Assembly (NCBI GenBank): GCA_947652615.1
Contig: CANTDX010000019.1
Location: forward strand, 1 to 56,000
Direction: 5' to 3'
Source: an uncultured Dorea sp.
GTDB lineage: Bacteria > Bacillota > Clostridia > Lachnospirales > Lachnospiraceae
Length of the DNA stretch: 56,000 nucleotides
The position numbers and the translations under genes are program-made. This document shows, piece after piece, positions 17,294 to 26,341 of the stretch (position 1 is its first letter; each line of letters opens with the position of its first letter). The notes below the pieces were generated by a model. That model saw nothing but the letters and a program-made list of their open reading frames with translations. It was not told the DNA's origin and searched no databases.

Positions 17294-17938
17294 ATGATAG
17301 AATACTATGAACAACTGACCCAGGAGGAGCAGGAGGCAGTTACGGAAGTGATCCGGACACTGTACCGCCAGACTTATCTGTTGGAGCGCAAATACGACCG
17401 CCGCACCGGGCGGATGCAGTATATGAAGGAATACCGTGTGTGCAGCAAGCATCTGGAGTTCCTTAAGGAATATTTCACTGTTGCGGGGATGACCTTACAG
17501 GAGAATGTACATATGGGTGTGATTTACATTCAGGGCGGACCTAACTGGGGCGAGAAGCTTCCGAGGCTTGCGACGGTCTATCTTCTTGTGCTGAAGCTCA
17601 TCTACGACGAACAGATGGCATCGGTGTCGTCAAGCAGCCATATAGTGACGACTATGGGGGCGGTCAACGGCAAAGCCGGTGAATTCCGGGTTCTAAAGAG
17701 CCTGCCGTCCGTCACGGAGATGCGGCGTACCATCGCGCTTCTAAGGAAATACCAGATCATAGAGCCGCTTGAGGTGTTGGAGGAGATGAACGAGGAGACG
17801 AGGATGATTATCTATCCGTGTATCCAGGCGGTACTGATGGGGGAAGGGATCAAGGAACTGTTGGCAGAATTCGGGGAGGAGGACAATCTTGGAGACGAGA
17901 CAGCCATTCAAAGCACTATCGAGGATATGTCTGAATAA
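17294..17938 (+). CDS. JetB/MksE-like (KITE-type) subunit of an SMC-like complex
   Basis: Product of 214 aa, mostly helical with winged-helix character, immediately upstream of and overlapping an SMC-like ATPase gene. The size, position and general pattern (CSKHLEFLKEYFTVAGMTLQENVHMGVIYIQ, then LPRLATVYLLVLKLIYDEQ, then LPSVTEMRRTIALLRKYQII) fit the JetB subunit (DUF4194/DUF6063-type) of Wadjet plasmid-restriction systems and MksE-like condensin partners. ATG 17294 was chosen because AAAGGAG lies six bases upstream; ATG 17267 has no ribosome site and falls at the predicted transcript start. Family assignment is by context and pattern, not by search. Confidence 0.72.
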   Translation: MIEYYEQLTQEEQEAVTEVIRTLYRQTYLLERKYDRRTGRMQYMKEYRVCSKHLEFLKEYFTVAGMTLQENVHMGVIYIQGGPNWGEKLPRLATVYLLVLKLIYDEQMASVSSSSHIVTTMGAVNGKAGEFRVLKSLPSVTEMRRTIALLRKYQIIEPLEVLEEMNEETRMIIYPCIQAVLMGEGIKELLAEFGEEDNLGDETAIQSTIEDMSE

Positions 17939-20900
17939 CTGGCATTACATAGATAAGAAGGTACTGACCTTAAGCGAAGGGATCAATTTTTTCACCGGAC
18001 ATTCAGGGAGCGGGAAGTCTACTGTGATCGATGCGCTCCAGATCGTGCTGTACGCAAGCACGGACGGAAGAGGGTTCTTCAATAAAGCGGCGGCGGACGA
18101 TTCGGACCGTTCGCTGATCGAGTACCTGAGAGGCATGGTGAATATCAGCGAGAACAATGAGGCGCAATATCTGAGGAATCAGAATTTCTCAAGTACGATT
18201 GTATTGGAGCTTACGCAGACGAATACGGGGGAGAAGCAGTGCGTGGGCGTAGTGTTTGATGTGGAGACGGCGTCGAACGAGATTGGCAGGCTGTTTTTCT
18301 GGCATGCGGGTGAGTTCCTTGAGGGAAATTACCGGATCGGGAAGCGAACCATGACGACGCTGGAACTTAGGGAATATATGCAGAGGACATTTCCGGCGGA
18401 GAGATTCTACTGCGGACCAAGTAATGAGCGGTTTCGGCGGCAGCTCTATGACATCTACCTCGGCGGGCTGGATATGGAGAAGTTTCCGAGGCTTTTTAAG
18501 CGGGCGATTCCGTTTCGCATGAATATCAAGCTTGAGGAATTTGTGAAGGAATACATCTGTATGGAGCAGGACATCCATATTGAAGATCTGCAGGAGAGTG
18601 TGATGCAGTATGGAAGGATGCGGGGAAAGATCGAGGAGACCTTAGAAGAGATTCGAAGATTGGAACAGATCGGGGAATGCTACCGGGATTATGACGGGAA
18701 ACGGGAGACGGCGAAGCTGTGCGCTTACCAGATTGAACGTCTGGAGATGTTAAGGCTTGAATCTCAGGTGCAGGAATGCCGGGATAAGATCGAGGACCGT
18801 AAGGAAGAGATCGCTTCCGGCAAGCAGAGGCAGACAAGGCTTGAAGAAGAGCAGAGCGGGCTTATGAAGGAATATGAAGAGATCATTCTTCAGATCGCGG
18901 ACAGCGGATATTCCGGGATGGAGGCGGAGCTTGGGGCTGTAAGCGAGACTCTTACACGCCTTGAGGACAGCCGGACCCGATGGCAGCAGACGGCAGAGCG
19001 CCTCAGGGAATGGAAGGAGAAGGATATCACACCGAACCAGGTAATCTGGGATATCGATCAGTTTGCCAAGGAGATGATATCAGAGGAGGAACTTCAGAGG
19101 CTAAAGGACAGCCTTGGAGATATTCAGGAGGAATTAGAAGGCCAGCGGCAGGAGGCAGACGCGAAGCTTCGCCAGATCAAGAAGGAGGAACGAGAGGCGA
19201 GAGAGGAATTGAAGGCCTTGAAGCAGGGGAAGAAAGCTTATCCGCGGGAGCTTGAGGAGGCGAAGTTCGAGCTTAGGGGACGTCTGCATGAGCGCTGCGG
19301 CAAGTTCATCAACGTACAGATATTGGCGGATCTTCTGGATCTTAAGGACGAACGCTGGCAGAATGCGGTGGAAGGATATATGGGGAATAATAAGCTGCTC
19401 CTGATCGTGGAGCCGGCTTATGCGAAGACTGCCATGGACATTTACCAGGAGATGGATAAGAAGAAGTTCTTCCGTGCGTCGGTGCTGGATACGGAGAGGG
19501 TGATGCAGGAAGCGCATCCGGTCCGCAAGGGCGCTCTGGCGGAAGAGGTCAGGGCGAAGGAGCCGTATGTGCAGGCGTATATTGATTTCTTCCTGGGAAA
19601 TGTAATGAAATGTGAGACGGTAGAGGAGTTAAGGGACTGCAGGATCGGTATTACACCGGACTGTGTATTGTATCATAGCTTCCGCCTGCAGCATATTAAG
19701 CCGGAGAACTATACCAGATGTGCGTATATCGGTGAGGTCAGTATGCGTCAGCGGATCCTACGGTTGGAGGAGCAATGTCAGAGCCTGCAGGAAGAGCGTC
19801 TCCCCTGCCAGGAGGAGTTAGAGGCGATCCGCCGGATGATGCAGATGGAGCTGTTAAACCAACCGGCAGAGGACTATCTTGGATGGCTTACGGATATACG
19901 GGAGATATCCGGGAAGAAGCGCAGGAAAAATCAGCTTGAAGAGAAGATGAGTAAGCTTAAAAGTGAGTCGGTAGATGCCTGGGAAGCACAGAAAAAGGAG
20001 CTGCAGAACCGTCAGGATGAGAAGAAGGCTCAGATCGCCAGGGTTCAGGAGACGATCTGGAATGATCAGAAGGAGATTGAGAAGCTGCGGGAAGATCTGT
20101 TGGAAGCAGAATCCGGGATCGCGGAGCAGAGACGGAAGCTTGCGAGGGAGTTCAGCAGAGCGGAGACAGAGTCAAAAGACGGCGGCGGGGAGCAGAGCGA
20201 GGACGGGATCGCGGCTGCTGAAAGAGTCGGCGTCATAGAGACGTCAGTCAGATATGAAGAAGAATTTCAGCGGTATCTGTCGGGTAGGAAGTCAGTGAAT
20301 TATGATTATCTCAAGCGCCAGCGATTGTCTGACCTTTATCCCCTGCGGGAAGCGGAAGAGGTGAGTTATCAGAAGCTTGTGGAGGAGAGGAGCAGCTATG
20401 TTAGAAGCTATCCGAACCGGACATTTTCTACGGCAATTAAGGAGAATACCTGTTATGATGAACTGTTAGAATCTCTTTCCTGCGACGACTTGGAAGCGTT
20501 CCGGGAGTCGGCGAAGGAGCAGGCGCGCTCTGCGGTGGAGCATTTCAAGGACGACTTTATCTTCAAGATCCGAAGCGCGATCCGGGAGGCCTATCAGCGG
20601 AAGGATGAATTGAATCGGATTATCAGCGGGCTGGATTTCGGGAAGGATAAGTATCAGTTTGTCATCACGAAGAATAAGGGAGCCGATGGGAGATTCTATA
20701 AGATGTTCATGGACGATGCGCTGCAGATCCATCCGTCCCAGTTGACGGATTCCATGGAGAATCAGCTCAATATGTTTACCATGGAGCATGAGGATCAGTA
20801 TGCAGAGTTGATGAATGAGCTGATTAATATATTCATTCCACCGGAGAATGCAACGCAGGAGGAACTGAACGAGGCGAAGAAGAATATGGACAAATATGCG

Positions 20901-21332
20901 GATTACCGGACATACCTGTCCTTCGATATGCAGCAGATCGTCCATGGAAGGAAGGATATGGCGATCGGTCTTGGCAGGATGATCAAGAAGAATTCCGGCG
21001 GTGAGGGGCAGAATCCGCTGTATGTGGCGCTGCTTGCAAGCTTCGCCCAGGTATACAAGATCAATACTCCGGTGAAGCTTAGGCGCAATCCGACCATACG
21101 CCTGGTCATACTGGATGAAGCATTCTCCAAGATGGATGCGGAGAAGGTGGCAAGCTGTATCTCCCTGATCCGGGGGCTTGGATTTCAGGCGGTCATCAGC
21201 GCCACCAACGATAAGATCCAGAATTATCTGGAGAATGTGGATAAGACCTTCGTGTACGCGAACCCGGATAAGCGGCATATCTCAATACAGGAGTTCGAGA
21301 AGAAGGATTTTGGGGAATTAATATTAGTTTGA
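17889..21332 (+). CDS. JetC/MksB-like SMC-type ATPase
   Basis: ATPase of 1147 aa with the split nucleotide-binding head of SMC/MukB/Rad50 proteins. Walker A is GHSGSGKST (residues 37-45). Long coiled-coil arms occupy about 225-450 and 625-790, with a globular hinge-like segment between. The signature NSGGEGQNPLYVALLAS is at about 1035 and Walker B IRLVILDEAFSKMD at about 1070. The N-terminal LNNWHYIDKKVLTLSEGINFFTG is typical of JetC/MksB. Start: TTG 17889, five bases after AGGAGGA, inside the end of the JetB-like gene (50-base overlap). Wadjet complexes extrude DNA loops and cleave small circular plasmids through JetD. No JetA or JetD gene is adjacent: the next gene is a convergent kinase gene overlapping by nine bases. 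Confidence 0.85.
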   Translation: METRQPFKALSRICLNNWHYIDKKVLTLSEGINFFTGHSGSGKSTVIDALQIVLYASTDGRGFFNKAAADDSDRSLIEYLRGMVNISENNEAQYLRNQNFSSTIVLELTQTNTGEKQCVGVVFDVETASNEIGRLFFWHAGEFLEGNYRIGKRTMTTLELREYMQRTFPAERFYCGPSNERFRRQLYDIYLGGLDMEKFPRLFKRAIPFRMNIKLEEFVKEYICMEQDIHIEDLQESVMQYGRMRGKIEETLEEIRRLEQIGECYRDYDGKRETAKLCAYQIERLEMLRLESQVQECRDKIEDRKEEIASGKQRQTRLEEEQSGLMKEYEEIILQIADSGYSGMEAELGAVSETLTRLEDSRTRWQQTAERLREWKEKDITPNQVIWDIDQFAKEMISEEELQRLKDSLGDIQEELEGQRQEADAKLRQIKKEEREAREELKALKQGKKAYPRELEEAKFELRGRLHERCGKFINVQILADLLDLKDERWQNAVEGYMGNNKLLLIVEPAYAKTAMDIYQEMDKKKFFRASVLDTERVMQEAHPVRKGALAEEVRAKEPYVQAYIDFFLGNVMKCETVEELRDCRIGITPDCVLYHSFRLQHIKPENYTRCAYIGEVSMRQRILRLEEQCQSLQEERLPCQEELEAIRRMMQMELLNQPAEDYLGWLTDIREISGKKRRKNQLEEKMSKLKSESVDAWEAQKKELQNRQDEKKAQIARVQETIWNDQKEIEKLREDLLEAESGIAEQRRKLAREFSRAETESKDGGGEQSEDGIAAAERVGVIETSVRYEEEFQRYLSGRKSVNYDYLKRQRLSDLYPLREAEEVSYQKLVEERSSYVRSYPNRTFSTAIKENTCYDELLESLSCDDLEAFRESAKEQARSAVEHFKDDFIFKIRSAIREAYQRKDELNRIISGLDFGKDKYQFVITKNKGADGRFYKMFMDDALQIHPSQLTDSMENQLNMFTMEHEDQYAELMNELINIFIPPENATQEELNEAKKNMDKYADYRTYLSFDMQQIVHGRKDMAIGLGRMIKKNSGGEGQNPLYVALLASFAQVYKINTPVKLRRNPTIRLVILDEAFSKMDAEKVASCISLIRGLGFQAVISATNDKIQNYLENVDKTFVYANPDKRHISIQEFEKKDFGELILV

Positions 21333-22718
21333 CAGGGGTAACAGAATATCCGCCCCGAATCCCCCATTCGTATTCTGGTATATCCTTATGCTGCCTCCGT
21401 GGGAGGCGGCGATCTGGCGGACAATCAGAAGCCCTAAGCCGTGGCGCTGCCGGATATTACTGTCGCACATCATATAATGAGGCGTGCCGTTTAGCTTCTC
21501 AAGCTGTTCCTGCGATATGCCAAGTCCGTCATCCTCTACCCGGATGATGCAGCGCCCGCCGTCTGCCTGTACGGAGAGAGAGATGGTACATCCGTCGGCA
21601 TTGTGGTTGATGCAGTTCTGGATCAGGTTGGATACGGCGCGCTTCAGAAGATCCCGGTCCGCGTCGATCAGGCAGGCAGTAAGCTTCGGATCGGTCTGCC
21701 ATTCGATGGGATACTTCCCGTCGATATCCATATTGATATAATCTACGGCAGTCTGTCTTACTATGGCGACTGCATTTTCTTTGGTTCTATGGAGCGGCTG
21801 CATGTCATATTCAAGCTTTGAGGCGAGATTCAGATCGCCTATGAGGCTGCGTATCCGTTCGCACTGTCTTACAATGACGGCTGCCTGCTTGTGTTCGTCT
21901 TCCGTGAGACGGGGATTGCAGGAGAGTTGTCCGGCGTATCCCATCGCCATGGACAAAGGCGTGCGGATATCGTGAGAGATGCCGGCGATCCAGTTTGCCC
22001 GTGCAGTCTCTTTTTTCTTAAGCTGATAATTCTGTGACCGGAGAAGATCGGCAGTCTGGTTGATGCTTGCGGCAAGCTCAGACAGTAATCCCCTTTCTTT
22101 CACATAGACAGGTTCTTTGGCGGGTAATGCCTGTATTCCTTCTACAATCGGCTTTACTGACCGGAGAAGCTTCATGTTGGCAGTAAAGTAGATCAGAAAT
22201 ATGAATATGGCGTTCACAAGCAGTGTGTTCAGCATATACCGGGGCAGGTTCTCGATAAAATGATAGTCCCAGTTTGGATACATATGTTTCCAGTAGCGGT
22301 CCTTGGGATAGCCAAGGACAACCAGCCCGTCTGCGGCCCCTCCGGTGAAGGTGGGATAATCCATGAGATATCCGCGGGTAAGAGAAGCGATCTCTGCCAG
22401 TGAATAGCTAAGGGGGATCTCGGCGGGCAGATCATTCGTGTGCCAGACAACCTGATGAGTGGTGTTATCGATCAGGATGCCCCAGGCATGTTCTCGTGCC
22501 AGTTCTGCTGAGACTTCTTCCGGCAGAATGTATTCGCGGCCCTTGCCCGTCTTCTGTAATGCCGCGCCGGTTTCCAGAGCAGTGGTCCAGGGCGACGCCC
22601 CGGGAGTCTGCCTGGAAGCCAGGATGAAGAGCACAAGGATATTCAGGGCGAAGAGCAGGATTGTGCCAAGTAATAAGATGATAAGGAAACGCCGGATTAA
22701 TTTGGGAACGCTTTTCAT
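21324..22718 (-). CDS. Sensor histidine kinase (HisKA type) of a peptide-stress two-component system
   Basis: Kinase of 464 aa with two membrane helices (about 12-33 and 160-182) enclosing an extracytoplasmic domain of about 125 residues. The phospho-acceptor motif is WIAGISHDIRTPLSMAMGYA (about 243-262). The ATPase domain has the N-box KRAVSNLIQNCINHN, the G1 box VEDDGLGIS and the G2 box RHGLGLLIVRQIAASHGG. It is co-transcribed with, and 22 bases downstream of, its response regulator gene, and divergent from a LanFEG/CprABC-like transporter, the typical arrangement for cationic-peptide or lantibiotic sensing in clostridia. Its 3' end overlaps the convergent JetC-like gene. Confidence 0.93.
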   Translation of the reverse strand: MKSVPKLIRRFLIILLLGTILLFALNILVLFILASRQTPGASPWTTALETGAALQKTGKGREYILPEEVSAELAREHAWGILIDNTTHQVVWHTNDLPAEIPLSYSLAEIASLTRGYLMDYPTFTGGAADGLVVLGYPKDRYWKHMYPNWDYHFIENLPRYMLNTLLVNAIFIFLIYFTANMKLLRSVKPIVEGIQALPAKEPVYVKERGLLSELAASINQTADLLRSQNYQLKKKETARANWIAGISHDIRTPLSMAMGYAGQLSCNPRLTEDEHKQAAVIVRQCERIRSLIGDLNLASKLEYDMQPLHRTKENAVAIVRQTAVDYINMDIDGKYPIEWQTDPKLTACLIDADRDLLKRAVSNLIQNCINHNADGCTISLSVQADGGRCIIRVEDDGLGISQEQLEKLNGTPHYMMCDSNIRQRHGLGLLIVRQIAASHGGSIRIYQNTNGGFGADILLPLSN

Positions 22719-22740
22719 GCTGTTTTCCTCCGTCGGATTA

Positions 22741-23448
22741 TTATTGTACGATCAATTTATAGCCTAAACCCTTTACCGTGATCAGAGATTCCGGTTTGGA
22801 CGGATTCTCTTCGATCTTCTCCCGGATCCGGCGGATATGCGCCATCAGGGAATTCTCATATCCGTAGGGGTTATCGCCCCAGGCGGCTTCGCACAGAGCA
22901 TCTATGGTCACGATGCGCCCGGCGTTGCGGCAGAGAGTAAGAAGGATCGCATGCTCCTTGGCTGTCAGGGGGATGGGTTCCTTAGGCTCAGTTTCTCTCA
23001 GCGCTTCGGCGCGCTCGAAATCAATCTTGCAATATTTCAAGGATACCACCGGAGCTTCGCTTTTGTAGGTCCTGCGAAGGATCGCCGTGATGCGGAAGAT
23101 CAGCTCTTTTGGGAGAAAGGGTTTGACCATGTAATCGTCTGCACCAAGTCCAAAGCCTTTGAATTTGTCTTCCTCTTCACCGCGGGCGGTCAGGAACAGG
23201 ACCGGATAGTCTCCGTCTTTTCGAAGTACTTCCATCAGGGAGAATCCGTCGCCGTCGGGAAGCATCACGTCAAGGATTGCCAGTTCTGGGCGGAATGTAC
23301 CGGCAGCGGTCAGGGCCTCCCGGACACTTCCGGCGGTTCTTACTTGTGTGAAGCCTTCGTTTTGCAGGATGGAGGCGACCATATCCTGCAGACCGGGTTC
23401 ATCGTCTACGAGCAGTATTCGTTTATTCTTCAGATATTCTAAGTTCAT
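22741..23448 (-). CDS. OmpR/PhoB-family response regulator
   Basis: Regulator of 235 aa. The receiver (about 8-122) shows ILLVDDEPGLQDM, the phospho-acceptor in LAILDVMLPDGDGFSLME (about Asp59) and the conserved Lys in GADDYMVKPFLPKEL. A winged-helix DNA-binding domain follows (about 138-234: LTAKEHAILLTLCRNAGRIV, then DNPYGYENSLMAHIRRIREKIE, then ITVKGLGYKL). Its probable target is the divergent transporter operon, whose control region has 11-bp-phased repeats at 23539-23579. Confidence 0.95.
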   Translation of the reverse strand: MNLEYLKNKRILLVDDEPGLQDMVASILQNEGFTQVRTAGSVREALTAAGTFRPELAILDVMLPDGDGFSLMEVLRKDGDYPVLFLTARGEEEDKFKGFGLGADDYMVKPFLPKELIFRITAILRRTYKSEAPVVSLKYCKIDFERAEALRETEPKEPIPLTAKEHAILLTLCRNAGRIVTIDALCEAAWGDNPYGYENSLMAHIRRIREKIEENPSKPESLITVKGLGYKLIVQ

Positions 23449-23538
23449 GAATCATTTTCCTTTCTGCGGTACGGTATATGGATTGTTACTGTTACTATCA
23501 TATCACAGATAGAGTGTTTTTTAATGTATTTGTGGCAA

Positions 23539-23579
23539 ATGTAAGGTAGATGTAAGGTTAAGAGAATGTGGATGTAAGG
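23539..23579 (+). promoter_or_regulatory. Phased ATGTAAGG repeats, probable response-regulator binding sites
   Basis: ATGTAAGG occurs at 23539-23546, 23550-23557 and 23572-23579, spaced 11 and 22 bases apart, so the copies lie on the same helical face. The unit in the missing register, 23561-23571, is diverged. OmpR-type regulators typically bind such direct repeats at 10-11-bp phase just upstream of the promoter they activate. A TATAAG -10-like sequence follows at about 23594, and the transporter starts at 23628. The regulator gene diverges from this region. Confidence 0.7.
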
Positions 23580-23627
23580 ATGTTCGTTTAGAATATAAGC
23601 ATACCAACAGCAAAGGAGTAATGAAGG

Positions 23628-24392
23628 ATGAATATTATCGAGACAAAGAATCTGACCAAATCATATGCAGGCTTCACGGCAGTTTCCGGTGTGAACCTCC
23701 ACATTCCAAAGGGAATGGTCTATGGCTTCCTTGGCCCCAACGGCGCGGGCAAATCTACAACGATGAAGATGTTCTTAGGGCTGACGAAACCTACGGACGG
23801 AGATTTTGCCATAGACGGGAAGAGATATCCGGCGGATCGGATTCCGATCCTTAAGGAGGTTGGTTCCTTCATAGAGGCGCCTGCATTCTATGGGAATCTC
23901 ACCGGTGAAGAGAATCTGGATATTGTCAGGAGGATCTTAGGACTTCCGAAATCTGCGGTGGATGATGCGCTGAGATTAACAGGGCTTTCACAGTGGAGGA
24001 AGCGTCAGGCAAGAAAATATTCTCTTGGTATGAAGCAGAGGCTTGGACTTGCAAGCGCCCTGATCGGACGGCCGCCCATCCTGATCCTCGACGAACCGAC
24101 CAATGGGCTGGATCCGGTGGGAATCCATGAGATCCGCTCCCTGATCCGTTCCCTTCCGGAGAAACTGGGCTGTACGGTTCTGGTATCTTCGCATTTGTTG
24201 TCGGAGATAGAGTTGATGGCTGACCAGGTGGGAATTCTGAATCATGGACGGCTCTTATTCGAAGGAACGCTTGAGGAATTGAAGCGGGGAGCGCAGGAGC
24301 GGGGATATCCGACGGATAACCTGGAAGAGACCTTTCTCGCGATGATCGAGGAGGATAACCTTCGAAGAGGCAGCAGGGCGTATACCGTATGA
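23628..24392 (+). CDS. Peptide-resistance ABC transporter, ATP-binding protein (LanF/BcrA/CprA-like)
   Basis: ATPase of 254 aa. Walker A is GFLGPNGAGKSTTMK (about 35-49), the region SFIEAPAFYGNLTGEENL is characteristic of the BcrA/LanF branch, the signature is YSLGMKQRLGLA (about 132-143) and Walker B is PILILDEPTNGLDP. With the two following permeases it would form an exporter that removes bacitracin- or lantibiotic-type peptides from the membrane. The ATG follows AAAGGAG. It is the first gene of a four-gene operon divergent from the matching two-component system. Confidence 0.93.
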   Translation: MNIIETKNLTKSYAGFTAVSGVNLHIPKGMVYGFLGPNGAGKSTTMKMFLGLTKPTDGDFAIDGKRYPADRIPILKEVGSFIEAPAFYGNLTGEENLDIVRRILGLPKSAVDDALRLTGLSQWRKRQARKYSLGMKQRLGLASALIGRPPILILDEPTNGLDPVGIHEIRSLIRSLPEKLGCTVLVSSHLLSEIELMADQVGILNHGRLLFEGTLEELKRGAQERGYPTDNLEETFLAMIEEDNLRRGSRAYTV

Positions 24393-24410
24393 CGGAAGGA
24401 GGGATGAAAC

Positions 24411-25181
24411 ATGGGTATAGCATTAGAGTATAAGAAAATAAAAAGGACAGGAATCATACCGGGATGCCTTGCAGGCGGGTTCCTGGCGGCTCTTATCCCG
24501 GTCCTGGAGCTTGCGGTACGGTCCGAACAATATACCGGGCTTATGCAGCCGCCGCTTCGGACGATTTTCCAGGCAGACTGGCAGATGATGTCGATGCTGA
24601 ATATGCTGATCGTCATCACGGCAGCATGCATGATGTACCACACGGAGTATGCGGACAATGCAATCCAGCGGATCATAACACTGCCCATGAGGGAAGAGGC
24701 AGTATATTTCCTGAAAGCCCTCCTGCTATCCGGGATGTGCCTGGGTTTCTTGGCAATGGAGATGCTATCTGTAAGTGTGTGTATTCTTCACTGGTTTGGC
24801 GGAGAGGGCGGGGCGTTCTCGGCGTACTATGGCGCGTCTTTTCCCGAAGCATATCTGGAATTGATCCAAGATCTGCTTTGGAATCTTGGGTATTGCTTCT
24901 GTATGCTGCTCCCGGTAGTATTCCTGTCTCTTCTGATCGCGTCTGCATGTAAGAACATGTGGATTTCCCTTGGGGTTGACGTGGTCTGCGTATTTATGGC
25001 GACCATGATCCCGGTAAAATACTTTGCATTGGCAATTTTCCCGTTCGCACTGCCGTTTCAGATATCAGAAGGGGCAGGAACGGGGCAGACAGCAGGTTTT
25101 CTGGCAGCCGGGATCATAGAGGTGCTTGTGATCGGGGCGGCGGAAATCCTGTTCTTGAGAGTAAGGAGGTCGTTGGCATGA
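24411..25181 (+). CDS. ABC-2-type permease (LanE/CprB-like)
   Basis: Membrane protein of 256 aa with about six helices, among them MLNMLIVITAACMMYHTEYA, AVYFLKALLLSGMCLGFLAM, LLWNLGYCFCMLLPVVFLSLL and a last one near the C-terminus. The N-terminus is a short basic segment (ALEYKKIKRTG), as in lantibiotic immunity permeases. It lies 18 bases after the ATPase gene and overlaps the next permease by 4 bases (ATGA). Substrate specificity cannot be read from sequence. Confidence 0.85.
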   Translation: MGIALEYKKIKRTGIIPGCLAGGFLAALIPVLELAVRSEQYTGLMQPPLRTIFQADWQMMSMLNMLIVITAACMMYHTEYADNAIQRIITLPMREEAVYFLKALLLSGMCLGFLAMEMLSVSVCILHWFGGEGGAFSAYYGASFPEAYLELIQDLLWNLGYCFCMLLPVVFLSLLIASACKNMWISLGVDVVCVFMATMIPVKYFALAIFPFALPFQISEGAGTGQTAGFLAAGIIEVLVIGAAEILFLRVRRSLA

Positions 25182-25948
25182 ATTTCTTATCGTTACTTGC
25201 AGTGGAATGGAAGAAGCTGCGTCGTTCCAGGATTCTGCTGATCCTGGGGACCGCAACGGTGATGTTATGGATCCCGTCGGTTTTGAATGCGGATCTGAAC
25301 TTCGGAATGCAGGCAGAAGGAATCTCGCCGGAGCATAATTTCCTGATACAGGGATTTATGGGGATGGCATGGTTCATGTTTCCGGCAAGCATGGTAGTGG
25401 GCACGGTATTGCTTGCGCAGACAGAGCGGACGAACCATGGAATCTTGAGGATGCTTGCCCTTCCTATAAGCGCGGGGAAGCTGTGCCTGGCAAAATACAT
25501 GATCTTGCTGGGGCTTGCGGCGATCCAGGTCTTGATGATGACGGGAATGTATTATATAAGCGCTGCAATTGCGTCACAGATGCAGGATTATGAATTCTTA
25601 CTGCCGCCGTTGTTCGTACTTGCGCAGGCGGGAAAGCTGTATGTCTCGTCATTGCCGATGATCGCGTTCTTCTGGATGCTGTCTGTATGCATTCAGACGC
25701 CCATCTTCTCGGTGGGGATCGGGCTTGCATCTATCGTGCCGTCGGTCCTGATGATCAACACGAAGGCGTGGTTCCTGTATCCGATGGATTACCCGTTCTA
25801 TGTCATTACGGCCGAATACGGGAAGCTGGCTTCGAACCTGTCTGAGGCGGAGATAGAGCTGCTTCCCTGGATTGTGGCGGCTGCTGCATTTACAGGGATC
25901 TGTCTGGCGGTTTCCTGTATGTGCTTTGGGAGAAATGAGAGAAAGTAG
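25178..25948 (+). CDS. ABC-2-type permease (LanG/CprC-like)
   Basis: Second permease of 256 aa, the same length as its neighbour. The N-terminal VEWKKLRRSRILLILGTATVM, with a basic stretch before the first helix, is characteristic of LanE/LanG permeases. Segments AWFMFPASMVVGTVLLAQ, LAKYMILLGLAAIQVLMMTG and a C-terminal helix follow. The ATG overlaps the previous gene's stop (ATGA), implying coupled, roughly equimolar synthesis of the two half-transporters. Confidence 0.87.
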   Translation: MNFLSLLAVEWKKLRRSRILLILGTATVMLWIPSVLNADLNFGMQAEGISPEHNFLIQGFMGMAWFMFPASMVVGTVLLAQTERTNHGILRMLALPISAGKLCLAKYMILLGLAAIQVLMMTGMYYISAAIASQMQDYEFLLPPLFVLAQAGKLYVSSLPMIAFFWMLSVCIQTPIFSVGIGLASIVPSVLMINTKAWFLYPMDYPFYVITAEYGKLASNLSEAEIELLPWIVAAAAFTGICLAVSCMCFGRNERK

Positions 25949-25967
25949 AAGGAAGGAGATTGAGAAA

Positions 25968-26261
25968 ATGAAACAGAGTATGAGAGGTATATTAACTGCA
26001 ATTTCAAGTGTAATGATGTTCTTGCCGTGGACGATATTCATCGTGAGGGAGAATGCATGGGCGCTGGAATCCCCGGCGGCAGAGATTGTGATTGGAAGTT
26101 ATGCGGCATATATGATATTTGCGGGTGTATTTACATTTGGCGTCTACATGAAGGGAAGGGTGCAGAATTCTCTTATGAAGATCTGCCTGGTGGTCAATGA
26201 GCTCTATGCCGTTGCGGGAGTGATGGCGCTGGTGATGATGACGGTCGGGAAGGTTATGTAA
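25968..26261 (+). CDS. Small membrane protein of the transporter operon
   Basis: Product of 97 aa with three hydrophobic helices (about 8-25, 40-60 and 73-95). The ATG at 25968 follows GGAAGGAGATTGAGAAA, and the gene starts 20 bases after the second permease, so it is probably part of the same transcript. I do not recognise the family. A role as accessory or sensor-modulating subunit of the transporter is only suggested by position. Confidence 0.75.
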   Translation: MKQSMRGILTAISSVMMFLPWTIFIVRENAWALESPAAEIVIGSYAAYMIFAGVFTFGVYMKGRVQNSLMKICLVVNELYAVAGVMALVMMTVGKVM

Positions 26262-26341
26262 GGGGCTTTTGTAAATAGCATTTGACGGAAAATATATTTA
26301 CTGCTAGAATAATTAAAAAGTGTGTGGTCAAGGTGATTGGT

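Noticed and set aside
20466..21278. Minus-strand open frame of 270 codons within the JetC-like gene
   Set aside because: It is antisense to the SMC ATPase head, including Walker B and signature motifs; the translation has no domain features.
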